Notes: generated from the letters alone by a model not told the origin. 64,000 nucleotides of DNA from Amorphochlora amoebiformis (GCA_054601695.1 BAAHQB010000001.1:1674001-1738000); one strand, 5' to 3'. Shown: positions 1-47,074, numbered from the stretch's first letter. A program made the numbers and translations.

Positions 1-2304
<2,304 letters not shown>

Positions 2305-2885
2305 AAACTGTATAATACTTGCATTAGTATTACACTAACACGTACTTATTAGTTAGAATCATCCACCTGTCGAGTCAGACTCGAGTGTGTCACGATCGGA
2401 TACGTCGTATGTTATGAGCCTGGGCCAGGTGTGATACTTGGGAGAGGATACTTAAGAGTAATTACAACCGTATGCTAGATTGGCAGCAAGTTTGCTTGTG
2501 TTGGTAACTTCCGATAATCATGTCTCTAAGCCATACCGCACCAGTATTGTCTACGTATTAATTTAGTAGTCAGATATAAGGCTAGAAAATCTAAAAGCTG
2601 GCTGATACTTGTAATATATTTTACTAGTGAATGAGTGGCTCAGTGTGCTAAGATCATAGTATGTTATCATTCTAGTCATTGTTGAACGCCATAAATTCCG
2701 GAGCCAAATCAATATTCATTGAGTATTAAATATCACTCTAGCTGTAGACCGAGCGTATAATTAATAACATTGTATTTCTCACGCGTCTAGCGACCAGAGG
2801 AGAATATACGCGTGTATACTCATATGTGTATACGTATATATGCTGTCGGCGGCGCGGCGGTTGTGGCGGCAGAAGTGATAGTACT

Positions 2886-2935
<50 letters not shown>

Positions 2936-3069
2936 ACATATATATATATATATATAATATTGTATATAACATGACGGCATACTGTAGTGGCATAATATAT
3001 GTAATGTAAATACTATGATATATGTATCTCAGGTGACTACAAATGTAGATACAATATATATACATATAC

Positions 3070-3145
<76 letters not shown>

Positions 3146-3147
3146 GC

Positions 3148-3208
<61 letters not shown>

Positions 3209-3371
3209 ATACACATATACACACATACGTGGTATACAAATATATACATACATATATATATATATATAGACATATATATATATATATATTATATTATATC
3301 AAACATGAATCCTACAAACCTCCTCGTATTCGCAAACAATCCGTCAATCTGGCCCGGAACCGACCACAAGC
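2305..3371. other. Intergenic: CTAG-rich unique DNA, then TA repeats
   Basis: About 2305-2760 is unique, moderately AT-rich sequence with at least seven CTAG tetranucleotides and no convincing exon. A GC-rich patch at about 2841-2888 (GGCGGCGCGGCGG core) can be read as [12 protein letters not shown] on the plus strand, but it has no partner exon. From 2890 to 3300 it is almost pure (TA)n with ACAT and GTAT interruptions. I see no RNA gene. Confidence 0.5.
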
Positions 3372-7437
<4,066 letters not shown>

Positions 7438-7455
7438 TACGTCCTCTGTCAAGGA

Positions 7456-7498
<43 letters not shown>

Positions 7499-7652
7499 AT
7501 ATATATATATATATGTGTGTGTGTATTTGAATATGTAAATGTATATGCATTAAAATCGCTCGAATTTGTCGGCTATTCCTTCTTTTTATTTGTTGGTTTT
7601 TTACGTTCGGGTATTTGCATATATGTATGTATGTATATATATATATATATAT

Positions 7653-7683
<31 letters not shown>

Positions 7684-7823
7684 CATATATTATATAATAT
7701 ATTGTATACATTATACGCGTGGTATTGTATGCTTAAAGTATGAATTTAAAACCATTATATATATATATATATACATACATATATATAATATATAATATAT
7801 GTGTATAGAAAATCTATATATTT

Positions 7824-7859
<36 letters not shown>

Positions 7860-8185
7860 ATTCATATTAAATATTACCTATAGTAAGCCCGGCGTGGATT
7901 ATTCCCGTATATCGCTTCGACCTGTAATCCCCGAGGGTGCGACATAATTATTTCGGCTAAGACCATCCTAGGAATGACTTTCAAGCTTATGAATCACACT
8001 TTTGACCGTATCTCCGACTTTAAATTTGGGCATCTTCGCTTACGGAGTAATACCTATTCAAACGGCCGAAAAAATCAAAAAAGGGAGGTAATTAAGTCGC
8101 AAGATATCAAAGGCGGGAAAGATATTCTCTTGTCCCTTTGGGGTGTAGTATGCATATGCATGTGTATGTGTGTTTATATTTATTT

Positions 8186-8245
<60 letters not shown>

Positions 8246-8609
8246 GAGCGTGTAGGGGTGTGTGTATGCGTGCGATATACAGAGATATCATCAACACTGA
8301 AAAATCTATCCCACCCTACCCCCCCCCCCTCCTCTGATTTGCATGTGTATGCATGCATGTGTCGCACGTACCATGCTCTTTTGTCTGGTTTCGAAGCAAA
8401 AAAAAACATCGAAATATGAAAAAAAAAAAAAAATCGAGTTTTTTTTTGGCAAAACAGCCGCCATATTCTCGAATCTCTCGACCAGAAAGTCTAGACCACT
8501 CCTGTACACATATACACGAAGCAAAACTCCATACATCATGGATCCCTATCATGTAAACCCCTCCCAAATATACCCCACCAACGTGGCCTCCGACGGCCCG
8601 CGTTGCTGA
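7438..8609. other. Region between the tentative small gene and the phosphatase promoter
   Basis: This holds (TA)n with ACAT and TGTG interruptions at about 7450-7860 and 8180-8250. Unique sequence at 7870-8150 contains a plus-strand open segment (FKLMNHTFDRISDFKFGH, then LRLRSNTYSNGRK) for which I find no partner exon. It also contains a C13 run near 8318, A-rich and T-rich runs at 8399-8450, and unique sequence up to the CACGTG cluster. Confidence 0.4.
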
Positions 8610-8677
8610 CACGTGTCTCTCCGACTCTGACACGTGTCTCTCCGACTCCGACACGTGTCTCCCGACTCTGACACGTG
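8610..8677. promoter_or_regulatory. Four CACGTG sites at 21/21/20-bp spacing
   Basis: CACGTG occurs at 8610-8615, 8631-8636, 8652-8657 and 8672-8677 within a short tandem unit that also carries TCTCTCCGACTCTGA. The palindrome is the G-box/E-box core bound by bZIP and bHLH factors. The regular spacing, about two helical turns, would put all four sites on one DNA face. The cluster lies about 320 bp upstream of the proposed phosphatase ATG at 8997 and about 100 bp upstream of another ATG at 8779. The function is inferred from the motif and its position. Two more CACGTG lie at 18835 and 18851 just after a phosphatase exon. Confidence 0.6.
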
Positions 8678-8996
8678 CTCGTCAACACCCCGTCCCGCAA
8701 GACGTCGCCTGACATGCGTCGCAGAGCTGTCTCCTGCATTCTCTTCCTTGGTACCGCGCGCATTTTTGTTTTTAAAAATGGTTATTGAGGATGGGGAAAG
8801 GAGTGAGACGGATGAGGGGAGGGGGTTTTGGAAATTCGGGGGGTTTCTTGCGAGCTGGGGTGCGGTGGCTTTTTTCCTTCTGCCAAACGGTGGGGTTTGG
8901 GGGTGTTTCTGGGTGTGTCCGAAATAATCTTCTCATTTTTTGGCCCCATAATGACTTGGGGAGGGGGGGAGGGTTGGGATTGATGATGGATTGATG

Positions 8997-20200
<11,204 letters not shown>

Positions 20201-20302
20201 GTATATGTCTATTTAGATTTGAGTGTGTTATGTGTGTGTATATGTATATATATGTATGTATGTATGTATATGTGTATATATGTATATGTATGTATATTCA
20301 TG

Positions 20303-20335
<33 letters not shown>

Positions 20336-20680
20336 GCATATATACACAAATATATACATATATATATGTATATATAAATATATATATATATATATATACA
20401 TGCAACATGTATATGTATTATATATCATTTATGTATATTCCAAGTGTCTCTCTGTCTCTCTATAGTATATAATATATCAATATTTATATATATTCACACA
20501 CACACACATATATATATATATATGTATATAATATATATATATATATATATTAAATATATGTATATCTTATTTCTTCATATGTAGGACACATGTATCGATA
20601 TACGGAGGACATTGTAAGATGAAGGTATAAATAGTAACACGCTAGATATATAAAAATATTATAATTAATGTAAATAAGAT

Positions 20681-20711
<31 letters not shown>

Positions 20712-20893
20712 CATATACACATACACATATACTTATACATATACATATACAAATACATGTGCATATACATATACATAAATATATATATATATATATGTAT
20801 ATACATACACATATATATATATATGCATATAAAAGACTTATGTATATACACATATGTATAAGTATATATGTGCATTCAGATAAAAAACACATA

Positions 20894-20941
<48 letters not shown>

Positions 20942-20964
20942 TACCAACCATACACTCATAGACG

Positions 20965-21029
<65 letters not shown>

Positions 21030-21172
21030 GCATATATATATATATAAATGTATATATATATATATAATATCATACGGTATTACATAAATATAAACATATT
21101 ACACATTGTTACATATTTCTGTATGTATATATACATGTATACATGTATGTAGTTACACACATATATATGTAC

Positions 21173-21209
<37 letters not shown>

Positions 21210-21283
21210 GATATGTATATATGTGTGTATTACGATTTATGTAAACATCATATATATGTATATATATATATATATATATACAC

Positions 21284-21325
<42 letters not shown>

Positions 21326-21341
21326 GTATATGTGTGTGTGT

Positions 21342-21367
21342 AAATGGGTGTTGTGCTATGAAGTTTA

Positions 21368-21408
<41 letters not shown>

Positions 21409-21432
21409 GGGTGTTGTGCTATGAAGTTTACT
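21342..21432 (+). repeat. Tandem copy of a 28-bp unique segment around a TA tract
   Basis: AAATGGGTGTTGTGCTATGA followed by AGTTTACT occurs at 21342-21369 and, identical, at 21405-21432, separated by 35 bp of TA. It lies downstream of the last secure phosphatase exon. I cannot assign it a coding role. Confidence 0.85.
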
Positions 21433-21684
21433 CACAATCATAATACTTTGTAACGTTGTTACACACGCATGCATACGGACATTTGTGGTATGTATTTTAT
21501 ATATTGATATATACATCTGCATGCATATATATATATATATATATACATGTATATATGTTTATATATATAGTATGTATATGTACACACATACATGTTTTCA
21601 AATTTAACATCGCAATTAGATGGAGGGATGGGGTCTCGAGGTTCCCGGTCGTTTTCGTTAATTAACTGGTTGTCATTAGGCTAG

Positions 21685-21999
21685 ACTTAAACACCGTCTA
21701 GACCATACGTAACACTAGATCTAGCTTTGACAGGTCTAGTTGTTTAAGCGCCACTGCCGTGCGAATTGGACCTATTTTTAGTTCCAGCCAGGTTTATTTA
21801 ATACTAGTAATAACCATAATTTATGAGTCGATCGCAGGTCGTGATCATGGTGTTATCATGAATGTAATCATCTAGTCATACGTGATGTATTATTCTATCA
21901 TATATCTAGTATCTAGACTCTATCTTATGTTTCGATGGATCATAACCTTTCAATTTTGTAATTATTTAAATCTAGATGGCGAATGCAAAGTACGCCCGT
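21685..21999. other. Convergent intergenic region, CTAG-rich
   Basis: The space between the possible phosphatase 3' end and the OGG1 stop is unique, AT-rich and holds about ten CTAG tetranucleotides. No exon, tRNA or clear poly(A) signal pair can be assigned. Confidence 0.45.
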
Positions 22000-22551
22000 T
22001 TAAGCTTGAGCAAGCGCTAGCTGTCTTGCAGCGATTTCGCACCCCTTCCGCTTTGCACCCGTTCGCTTTCTCTTCTTTCCCGTACCCGTCTTAGTTTCAG
22101 ACCTAAAGCGTTTTGACCCTCCGTTGAGACGCCGATTGGCTGATGCGTGTATATTTGAATTTGATGTATCACGGTATCCATGTTTACAGGAGGCCATGAT
22201 ATTTATGCATATGAATGTATTTATGTAAGTTTATATGATATATATTATATATATATATATATATGTTCGTATTATAAACGATATATATATATATATATAC
22301 ATATATATGTATGTATATGTATATATATATATATAAATATATCATATACATATATATTATAGGTATAATATATCTATATATTATACACACTTGTATGTAT
22401 TCATATAAATAAATTTACACGAAATATACATAGATATTTATGCATCTAGATATCTATACTTGTATATAATACATAATTACATATATATATATATCTATAT
22501 ATACATACAATATATATATGTATATATGTATATATATATATATATATGATG

Positions 22552-22634
<83 letters not shown>

Positions 22635-22716
22635 GACGTGTGTGTAATATCTGTACATACATGCCGTGTGACATCATATATATATATATATATATATAAT
22701 TATATATATATATATA

Positions 22717-22755
<39 letters not shown>

Positions 22756-23513
22756 GATACAACTGTTCATATATATAATTCTCACCAGGATTTTTCACTG
22801 GTTTTGTTGGAGTCTTGACGTCGGAGTTGTTCGCGATAGAGACTCCTGATTTCCCAGCTTGCTCGGCTTCTTGTTCGGCGGGTTTGGTTCCTTTTTCTTG
22901 TTTGGGCTGAGAATTTTTTTTGTTCGACTTACGCTTAGGCTTTTTTTTCTTGAGCTTGCGTTCGGATAGAATTCTGTTTCGGAGGTGTTCGGGGAGTCGG
23001 TGGAGAAAGTGGGGGAGCTCGGCGGTGAAGAGGAACGAGTGGGCCCATCCACAATGACGGCCTGTGGATATGTTCATTTTAGAATGAATCATGACGTTAC
23101 ATAAATACATTATATATATATATATATATATATATATTATGTGAGTTTACACATGTCAATATTATTCATCATATATATAAATATATTTGTATATATATTT
23201 TTAGTAATGCATTTTATTACACGCATAGATTTTTGTGACTATGTTTCCAAAAATATATATTATACATATATATATATATTATATATATATATATATGTAT
23301 ATATGTGTATATGTATATGTGTATATATGTGTATATATATATATGCAAATATATAAAACTATGAGGTACTTGATACCGAATGTCTCCTGGAAAAATGCGG
23401 TGATGTTTTCGTAAACCTTCTTGGTCACAGTCTTCGAACTGCCGACCAAGTGCTACACATATACACATTTGTATAAATACATATATACAAATACATAATT
23501 ATAAAAACACACA

Positions 23514-23544
<31 letters not shown>

Positions 23545-23618
23545 TTACTATAAATACATGTATAAAAATACACACACATATATATATATATATATAAACA
23601 TATAGATGTATCTATATA

Positions 23619-23655
<37 letters not shown>

Positions 23656-23924
23656 GACCAAAAAGCATTTTCCCCCACCCTTTCTGCAGCTGTTTTAAAC
23701 AAACCTTATACTCTCTCTGCACCAGCTGCCACACGTGCGTGTCCACGGGAACGCATCCCAGCTGGTCCAAGCTATATTGTATATACTATTTGTATATACA
23801 CACACAAGAACATGGTATCCGTATATATATATATATACATATATATGTAGGATAACATGTATATGTATATATATGCGTGTATATACATACATATGCATAT
23901 ATATATATATACATAAATATATAC

Positions 23925-23971
<47 letters not shown>

Positions 23972-24478
23972 TATATATATATATATGTGTGTATATATAT
24001 AGTATATATATTGATGTATAGATGTATTACATAATTACCCCAAGATTGATATTAAGTCTATAATTAGGAAACTTGACTGGAATAACCTAAAGAGCGCTAT
24101 GCAGTCCGCAACCTTGGGACCGACACCTGGCAGTTGAATGAGTTGCTCACGAACCTCCCCGGGACTTAGTTTCCGAAGACCTTTGGCGAAGATTAGGGTG
24201 GCTTAAAGTTGGGCTAGGGATGGGGGGTTATGAGATTGTGTGGAGGTTTTTTCAGGTAGATTTGTGCTTTATTTACGTGCAGAGGTGTACAAATATATAT
24301 GTATATATAAATATATATATATATATATGTATATACATATACATATATGTATTGTTTTCATATCTGTATACATACTTGCATTTAACATATATACATATAC
24401 AGATCATATATGTAAACACACACATGTATATATATATGTGTATATATATATATATATACACATATACATATTAGTGTT

Positions 24479-24530
<52 letters not shown>

Positions 24531-24825
24531 GGATACATACAATACACTTAAATATATGTGTATACGATTATAATATTAATATATATATATATATATATAT
24601 ATGAATATAATGTATCTAATGAAAATAGATATCATATAATATGTGTAGTTTACCCAATAGCCACTGCGTGCCACCCTTTTCCGCGATTAATTTCGCAGCT
24701 CCAACCACATATTTCGCACGGTATCTGGCATGAAACAATTATCGAATACGCATGGTTTTTATTTTATGTATACCTATATGTATGTATATATATGCATATA
24801 TTAATATATCTATATATATATAAAT

Positions 24826-24868
<43 letters not shown>

Positions 24869-25128
24869 TATAAATGTATGCAACCACCCGAATCCAAGCT
24901 CCCTCAAATGCTTCTCCTCCACTCTACATAGCGCCTCCAAGCTGGGAAACTCATACCACTCCCCCTCTGCAAACCCGAGGTCCCCTGCGACCTCACCCCC
25001 TGGCGAGTCCAGCCTCTTGCCGTAGTATCGACGTAGGTAGCCTAGCATAAGCTTAATTCGCTTGATGTTGTTGTTGGAGGAGCAGATGAACGAGATGGTG
25101 CATTCCAAGGGGTCCTGGAGGTTAGGAT

Positions 25129-25178
<50 letters not shown>

Positions 25179-25262
25179 ATATATATATTATGCTTATGTA
25201 TGTATATTCATTTCAAGGCAACATAATACATTCATTCAGGTAATATACATACACACACACAC

Positions 25263-25295
<33 letters not shown>

Positions 25296-25360
25296 TATAT
25301 GGATACATATATACACATAGATGTATACATATATATTATATATATATATATATTATATAC

Positions 25361-25399
<39 letters not shown>

Positions 25400-25902
25400 A
25401 AATATATGTATAGAAAAACATGTATATTATATGTATATATATATATATATTTATATACATCCTATATATATATATATTATATATTTGTGTATAGGACGAT
25501 ATCGCTGAGATTTGCGAGTCATCTGAGAAACAGCTCAAGATAATATATAATATATATATGTATATGTATATAAGAACATAGATATTTAGCATATTGTATG
25601 TATATATATATATATATGTATGTGTATACAATATAATATAAATAAGCATTTTACATAAGCGTACTTCCATAGACGTATATCTACGCTAACACAATTCCTA
25701 CGACACAAATGTAAACATGCATAATACGACAAAACAACATACGGAAAAGACAAAACACTTTATCTTAGACCAACCTGACGCAAAAGCCTCATACCCTTTA
25801 GATGGCCCACAATTAATCCTAAGCGTTCGGGCTCTCTTGATATCCACTAAAAAATTACAATATAAATATCTATTACATGTATGTGCATAATGTATACATA
25901 TT

Positions 25903-25999
<97 letters not shown>

Positions 26000-26034
26000 C
26001 ATGTGTATATGTTTTTACCCAGACATATACAAAT

Positions 26035-26103
<69 letters not shown>

Positions 26104-26163
26104 CGCATGTAATATTTATGTGTATGTATACACACATATATGTATGATTTTCACATACAATAA

Positions 26164-26207
<44 letters not shown>

Positions 26208-26427
26208 GAATGCATATATATATATATGTTATATTATATATGTAATAAATAGATATATACGTCCATGCACACGTTACTTCTCTCGATAGTTTGTCAAGGG
26301 AAAGGTCGGGGTCGTGGAGAGAGAAGTACTGACATAGGTACTTATGGAATTCCTGAGTTACACACCACCAAATATTAATATTCATGCTTCTATGAAGTAC
26401 ATATACAAATTCATATAAATATGATGT

Positions 26428-26492
<65 letters not shown>

Positions 26493-26500
26493 TGTGTATG

Positions 26501-26546
<46 letters not shown>

Positions 26547-26605
26547 GTATGTTGTATAAATGTACACACATATATATACATATATACATACATACATATA
26601 CATAT

Positions 26606-26649
<44 letters not shown>

Positions 26650-27198
26650 CCATTGCTATACCTGACCCTAGCAAATATTTATTCAATCGCATCAAACACG
26701 TTCTAGTATTTAATTACATAAGAAACACCTCCGTTGCCTCTGCTTCCCCAAGATGCGGTATCACCCGATATAGTACATCATTATCCACCTCCCTAAGCGT
26801 CACAACCCGATCCCGAACCACTCCATGCCATACGCCACCGGCCTCCGTATCCTATCCAGCAACCAAATCATCCAAAAACTCAGCAGAAACGTCTAAATGA
26901 ACGCTATCGAGGAATCCCAACTTCATGTAATCTACATACAGTTGAATAGCGTCCTATATGCATTCAAAGCGCTCCAAAGGAACACACATCCAACGAGAAG
27001 CGAACTGTGATTCTTCCGTAGCGAGCTCCAAACCTCTTTCCCGCGGAACCTCCAACTCTCCCCGGATATTTTGCAAAGATATTCGAACGAAAGGGAAAAT
27101 AAAACCTGATTCCATCCGAAAGCCTGCCCGTTTTCCAATGTCACCTCCAGGCGCAGCTCAGACGATGGCGCCTGCAGAGACCGCCATTTCGTCGACAT
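22000..27198 (-). CDS. OGG1: 8-oxoguanine DNA glycosylase (OGG1), 11 exons
   Basis: Removes 8-oxoguanine from DNA in base-excision repair. Exons in transcript order: 27198-27106, 26851-26729, 26352-26278, 25846-25775, 25114-24888, 24724-24654, 24180-24087, 23771-23705, 23452-23377, 23061-22786 and 22139-22000. They sum to 438 codons including TAA, and every junction keeps phase. Family landmarks in order: [40 protein letters not shown] then [27 protein letters not shown], the helix-hairpin-helix [11 protein letters not shown] with the catalytic Lys, [15 protein letters not shown] with the catalytic Asp, and [13 protein letters not shown]. After this core comes a long Lys-rich tail ([14 protein letters not shown] and [14 protein letters not shown]) that probably directs the protein to the nucleus. 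At 437 residues it exceeds the human enzyme (about 345) mainly through this tail. Introns 2-10 are mostly TA-rich; intron 1 is compact. Confidence 0.93.
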
Positions 27199-27319
27199 CG
27201 GAGTCTACTTGGCTGGGTGCCGAGTTTTAAATTTCGCGCTTTCTGGGATCCCGGGATTCCCTTCAAGCCCAATCGATGAATCTCCGAAGAGTCTCAGAGA
27301 GGATCGGCAGCCCGGAGCG
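27199..27319. promoter_or_regulatory. 121-bp bidirectional promoter, OGG1 / Rix1-like gene
   Basis: The two start codons face away from each other with only 121 bp between them, so promoter elements must be shared or overlapping. The sequence is GC-richer than the introns and free of TA repeat. It holds GGGATTCCC at 27253-27261 and CTCCGAAG at 27282-27289; both also occur in the KIN17/TRMT61A divergent spacer (the first as its reverse complement). No TATA box stands out. Confidence 0.7.
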
Positions 27320-33758
<6,439 letters not shown>

Positions 33759-34108
33759 TATTCACCATACCCTAACCCCTTCTAACCCTACTAGCCCTAA
33801 ACCCTTCTAGACCAGCACCACTGTACTGGATACGGGGTCTTCGGCTACTGGAATCTATCCCTTCTGTTATATTATTATATGTGCGTGCAATATCTAGATA
33901 TTCACACTACGAACCACTACTAAACCCTGGGTTGGCGGGTAAGCGTAGGCATTTGGGCTAGGCGTTCGGGCTAGTAGCAGGTGTAGGATTCCCAAACCAA
34001 GAGGTGAGAGGATAGGGGAGGAGAACATTTTAAAGCTGAGGGAAATGCTAGATGGCAATAGAAGACGGAATGTTAATCGTAACCCGAATCGTAATGTGGT
34101 CAGGGGCA
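33759..34108. other. Spacer between two plus-strand genes
   Basis: 350 bp of unique sequence, partly CCCTAA-like (CCCTAACCCCTTCTAACCC near 33772), with several CTAG and GGGCTAG words. It should hold the upstream gene's terminator and the downstream gene's promoter. No defined element was recognised. Confidence 0.45.
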
Positions 34109-42824
<8,716 letters not shown>

Positions 42825-43005
42825 TTTAAATTTAGTGAGATGATTGCATTGGCTGAGATATCATTTCGAAAGGGGTATATGTGGGGGTGTTTGGGTTTGT
42901 GTATTTAAGTTCATCTTTAGGGGGAGGTTATGTATGGCATATATGTATTTATGGTGTCTGAGATATAGCTGCTTGTAATCATATATATATATATATATAA
43001 ATATA

Positions 43006-43071
<66 letters not shown>

Positions 43072-43140
43072 GTATGAATGTATATATATGTATACGCGTA
43101 TGTATGTTTCTATATGTATGAATGGATACTTACTATCCAC

Positions 43141-43194
<54 letters not shown>

Positions 43195-43376
43195 TGATAT
43201 AAAAAACACATACACATATACATATTTTGGGGAATATGAGCACATATACATATACATATATGCGTACGTTATGTATCTGACACATCATTATGTACGAATT
43301 ACATACATACATTTTCACACACAAACACATATATATATATATATATATATTTGTCGTTAATGTATATACATACATA

Positions 43377-43423
<47 letters not shown>

Positions 43424-43438
43424 TTATATATTTATATG

Positions 43439-43479
<41 letters not shown>

Positions 43480-43613
43480 AACGTAGAGTATAACATACAT
43501 ATTTATATATAATATTATATATATATATGTATGTATGTATATATATGTATACTACATATATATATATATATATATGTACAAGGGTAAAAGGCCGGGAGGT
43601 TGGATCCGCGGAG
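42825..43613. other. Spacer before the small acidic gene
   Basis: The first ~150 bp is unique and T/G-rich (GGGGGTGTTTGGGTTTGTG near 42882). The rest is (TA)n with scattered ACAC and TGTA. Nothing coding can be supported. Confidence 0.4.
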
Positions 43614-43662
43614 ATGGAGCCCGGAGGCTTGGAGGACTCGAAAGGTATAGATACATATATAC

Positions 43663-43699
<37 letters not shown>

Positions 43700-43898
43700 A
43701 TATATATACACATGTATATATACATATATAATATCATACACATACACACATTTAAATAATGTAAATATATGTGGATACATTTAGATATATGCATGTTTCA
43801 GTGAATATATGTATGTGTATATGATGTAGCGTACAGTCGTTATATATGTGTAAATATGCATGTTATATACACACACAGACACACATACACACACAGAC

Positions 43899-43954
<56 letters not shown>

Positions 43955-44235
43955 TGTATATACATAAAAAATGTATATATATATATATTTATATATATGT
44001 ATTTATGTAATATAAGATACAAAAAAATACATACATATACATATGCTCAAATATATGCAGAAGCGATGGTGCAAGACTCGAGTCTCGTCACAGAGGGTGA
44101 TATTAAAGATGCGTTTCGGGAGGAGGGGGTCGAAGACCAAGATGAGGGAGATGAAGGACCGGGAGAAGGTGCAGAGAATCAGAGGAAGAGGAGATGGAGA
44201 GTGAGAGGGAGGAGAGAGGGATATATATATGTACG

Positions 44236-44280
<45 letters not shown>

Positions 44281-44535
44281 GTGTATATATGTATATATAT
44301 ATATATACCTACATATATACCATTAATATATATATATATATATATATGTGTATATATATAGTATATATATATATATATATATAATGTGTGTGTGAAAAGT
44401 TATAGATTTCATGTTATTTATTTAATTACATAGAATACATAATATCAGATATTGGTATAAGTATCGACGTCAGCGGCGGTCCAGATGAGGGAGATACGGG
44501 GAGGCTATGGACAGTTTAGCGAAAGGGAGTATTAA
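43614..44535 (+). CDS. Small acidic protein, three exons, unrecognised
   Basis: Exons 43614-43644, 44061-44168 and 44474-44535 (TAA) join through two phase-1 introns and give 66 residues. The chain reads [45 protein letters not shown], and [19 protein letters not shown]. Composition is strongly acidic in the middle. The reading frame is open 5' of the proposed ATG to about 43582, so the start could be further upstream. If exon 2 is extended instead of spliced at 44168, the frame runs into a basic stretch ([13 protein letters not shown]), but the last exon fits only the spliced form. Confidence 0.45.
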
Positions 44536-44674
44536 ATTTCTAAACACTGGTTCTTGCCTTATGCACCCCAGAAGTTATTCGTCAGCTTGATATTTAATTC
44601 CATCAGATTGAAAATACATACATACATGTACTGTAAAAATACTGCGTATCCAGCTACGGTACCACACACACACA

Positions 44675-44738
<64 letters not shown>

Positions 44739-45799
44739 ACATACATAATATATCACACATATATATATATATAATATATACATATATAATATATTATATA
44801 TATATAATATATAATATATATATATATATATGTGTATTTATGCATATAATTATGTATATATATATATATATGTGTGTATGTGTACATGTATACATATGTC
44901 TGCTTGTGGTTGTGTGCTAGAGATATACACATAATTACATCATGATATAAGTATATACATCAATATATAGGCACACACATACATATATATATATATATAC
45001 ATATATACACATAATACATATATACATATGTATATATACGCGTAATGAATACACCGCATCATACCGGCGTAGTATAATATACATCACTGTTTCTAGTAGG
45101 TTACGAATTTAGTTTTATTTTTCTACTAAGTGATTAGCTATGCCTAGGTAGAGTTAGTAGTAGTCTAAGTAACCATATAGCTATATCTCGGTGGATGTGT
45201 CATAAGTAATGCTATGTGTGTATGAACATGAACATACGAGTAATATTTTTGTAACTTATGTGGCAATGAGTACGTCGTTAGCCTAGTATATCATTATTAT
45301 TAAAGGCTAGGCAATGATAAATGGATCGATCCACCGTCAGACCCCACCATTAATGGTATGTATTTATATACCTTTTATGTAGATCGTGTGTAATGTAATA
45401 ATATACAATTTTACCCACCGCATTTTACACGACAGCCACCTGGACTAAACCCCCATCCCAATGATTCCACCGCCACCATTAATCCCCGGAAAAGCTTCGA
45501 CATTAAGTTCCCACGCTTCTCGGGCTTCGCTCGGGTGCTCTCAACAGCGATGTACCTTTCTTGGGGTACACAAACGCGACGGATCTTCACAGCGTTGGAG
45601 GAGAAAGTGACCAGATACGACCGCTGTTGTGAAATCCATCCTTGTTCTCCTAATATTTCGGTTTCAAAATCGAATATTGGGCGAAATCGCCTGAAATAGG
45701 TACCCTACTTTCGCGAGGGGGGTACCCGAAATTGAACTTAATTCGGCGGTTCTGCCGAAAACGCACCCCTTCCACCATTCTTTCGAAAAGCGGAATTCG
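44536..45799. other. Intergenic: TA repeats then unique CTAG-containing DNA
   Basis: 44660-45050 is mostly (TA)n with TGTG and ACAC islands. 45050-45420 is unique with CTAG and CCTAGG words. 45420-45799 is GC-richer and directly precedes the next gene, so it probably contains its promoter. It includes GGTACCC palindromic words at about 45698 and 45721. Confidence 0.45.
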
Positions 45800-46546
45800 A
45801 TGGAATCCAAACGACCACAGTCCCGGTTTGCATCGCACACTGTACTTCCCGACCGGCGCCACACCTTCGGCCTCCGACGAAGAGCAAAGACCGAATACAT
45901 GCAGCACACTATGCTACGGCCACCCACACCCACGCCTAAAACTAGCGACGTATCCCTCGTCGTCTCGCCGCCGACCCCCCTGTCTGTGGACTCGAATTCC
46001 ATCGAACTGACGATGTTGGATTGTGAGGAAATGAGGAATGGAAGGCAGGGAACATCAGAGTTATGGGGAAGGACGGGAGCACGAGTTCCAAGCAACAGAT
46101 CATCGGTTCACATTTTGGGATTATCAGGTGCGTGTCTGGTTTGTATGTAATATCTTGGATTCGTATGCCTTATTCGTCGGATGAGTGGTCGGTGGGAAAG
46201 GAAGCGTGAGGTTGGAAGGGCAATCAACTGGTTGGTTGGTTGGTTGGATGCATGGTTGTGTATTATATTGGTTGCTTTGAATATTATTTTCATTTCCATT
46301 GCGATGTATAGGTTTGATGTTATTGGATTTGACATCAGGCGTGAACTTGGGATGGAAGAAGAAAAGAAAATTCAAATATAGCAGGTCTTATCTACGACGC
46401 CGTTTTCGGTAATATACATGTAATATATGAATGTATATACATCCATGAGATTTATGTACAAAATATTTTTCACACTTAAAAATTTATATATACACACATA
46501 TATATATATATACATATATAATATAATATAATATAATATAGTATAT

Positions 46547-46583
<37 letters not shown>

Positions 46584-46694
46584 CAATAATAATAATATAT
46601 CAAATATATGTAGTAAACATTATATGTATACATTATAAATTATAATATTATTAGATTAATGTACAAAATATCTTCCACATATACGAATATATAC

Positions 46695-46739
<45 letters not shown>

Positions 46740-46779
46740 TATAATAAGTGAAGAAATATATATATATATATATATATCG

Positions 46780-46827
<48 letters not shown>

Positions 46828-46832
46828 AATTT

Positions 46833-46866
<34 letters not shown>

Positions 46867-47011
46867 ACGTATATACATACATATATATATATATATATAA
46901 TAATAATATTTATATATATATATATATATGTATATAATGTATGTAAATGCATAGTTGTATACCTATATATGAGCTTATATTGTAGAGTATTGTATAAATA
47001 GAAACACACAC

Positions 47012-47046
<35 letters not shown>

Positions 47047-47074
47047 TATGAAAACATTTTATTCTTTACACATT

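Noticed and set aside
7962-8150. Plus-strand open segment FKLMNHTFDRISDFKFGH
   Set aside because: No start, partner exon or family motif was found; too weak to list as a gene.
26852-27105. UAG read as glutamine in this organism
   Set aside because: Two in-frame TAGs in an OGG1 intron suggested it, but family spacing says the segment is spliced out, and the gene at 1-2304 ends in TAG; TAA and TGA are used as well.
45664-46095. 143-codon minus-strand frame
   Set aside because: Cys/Trp/Arg-rich composition typical of a shadow; the plus-strand frame chains to two further exons in phase.
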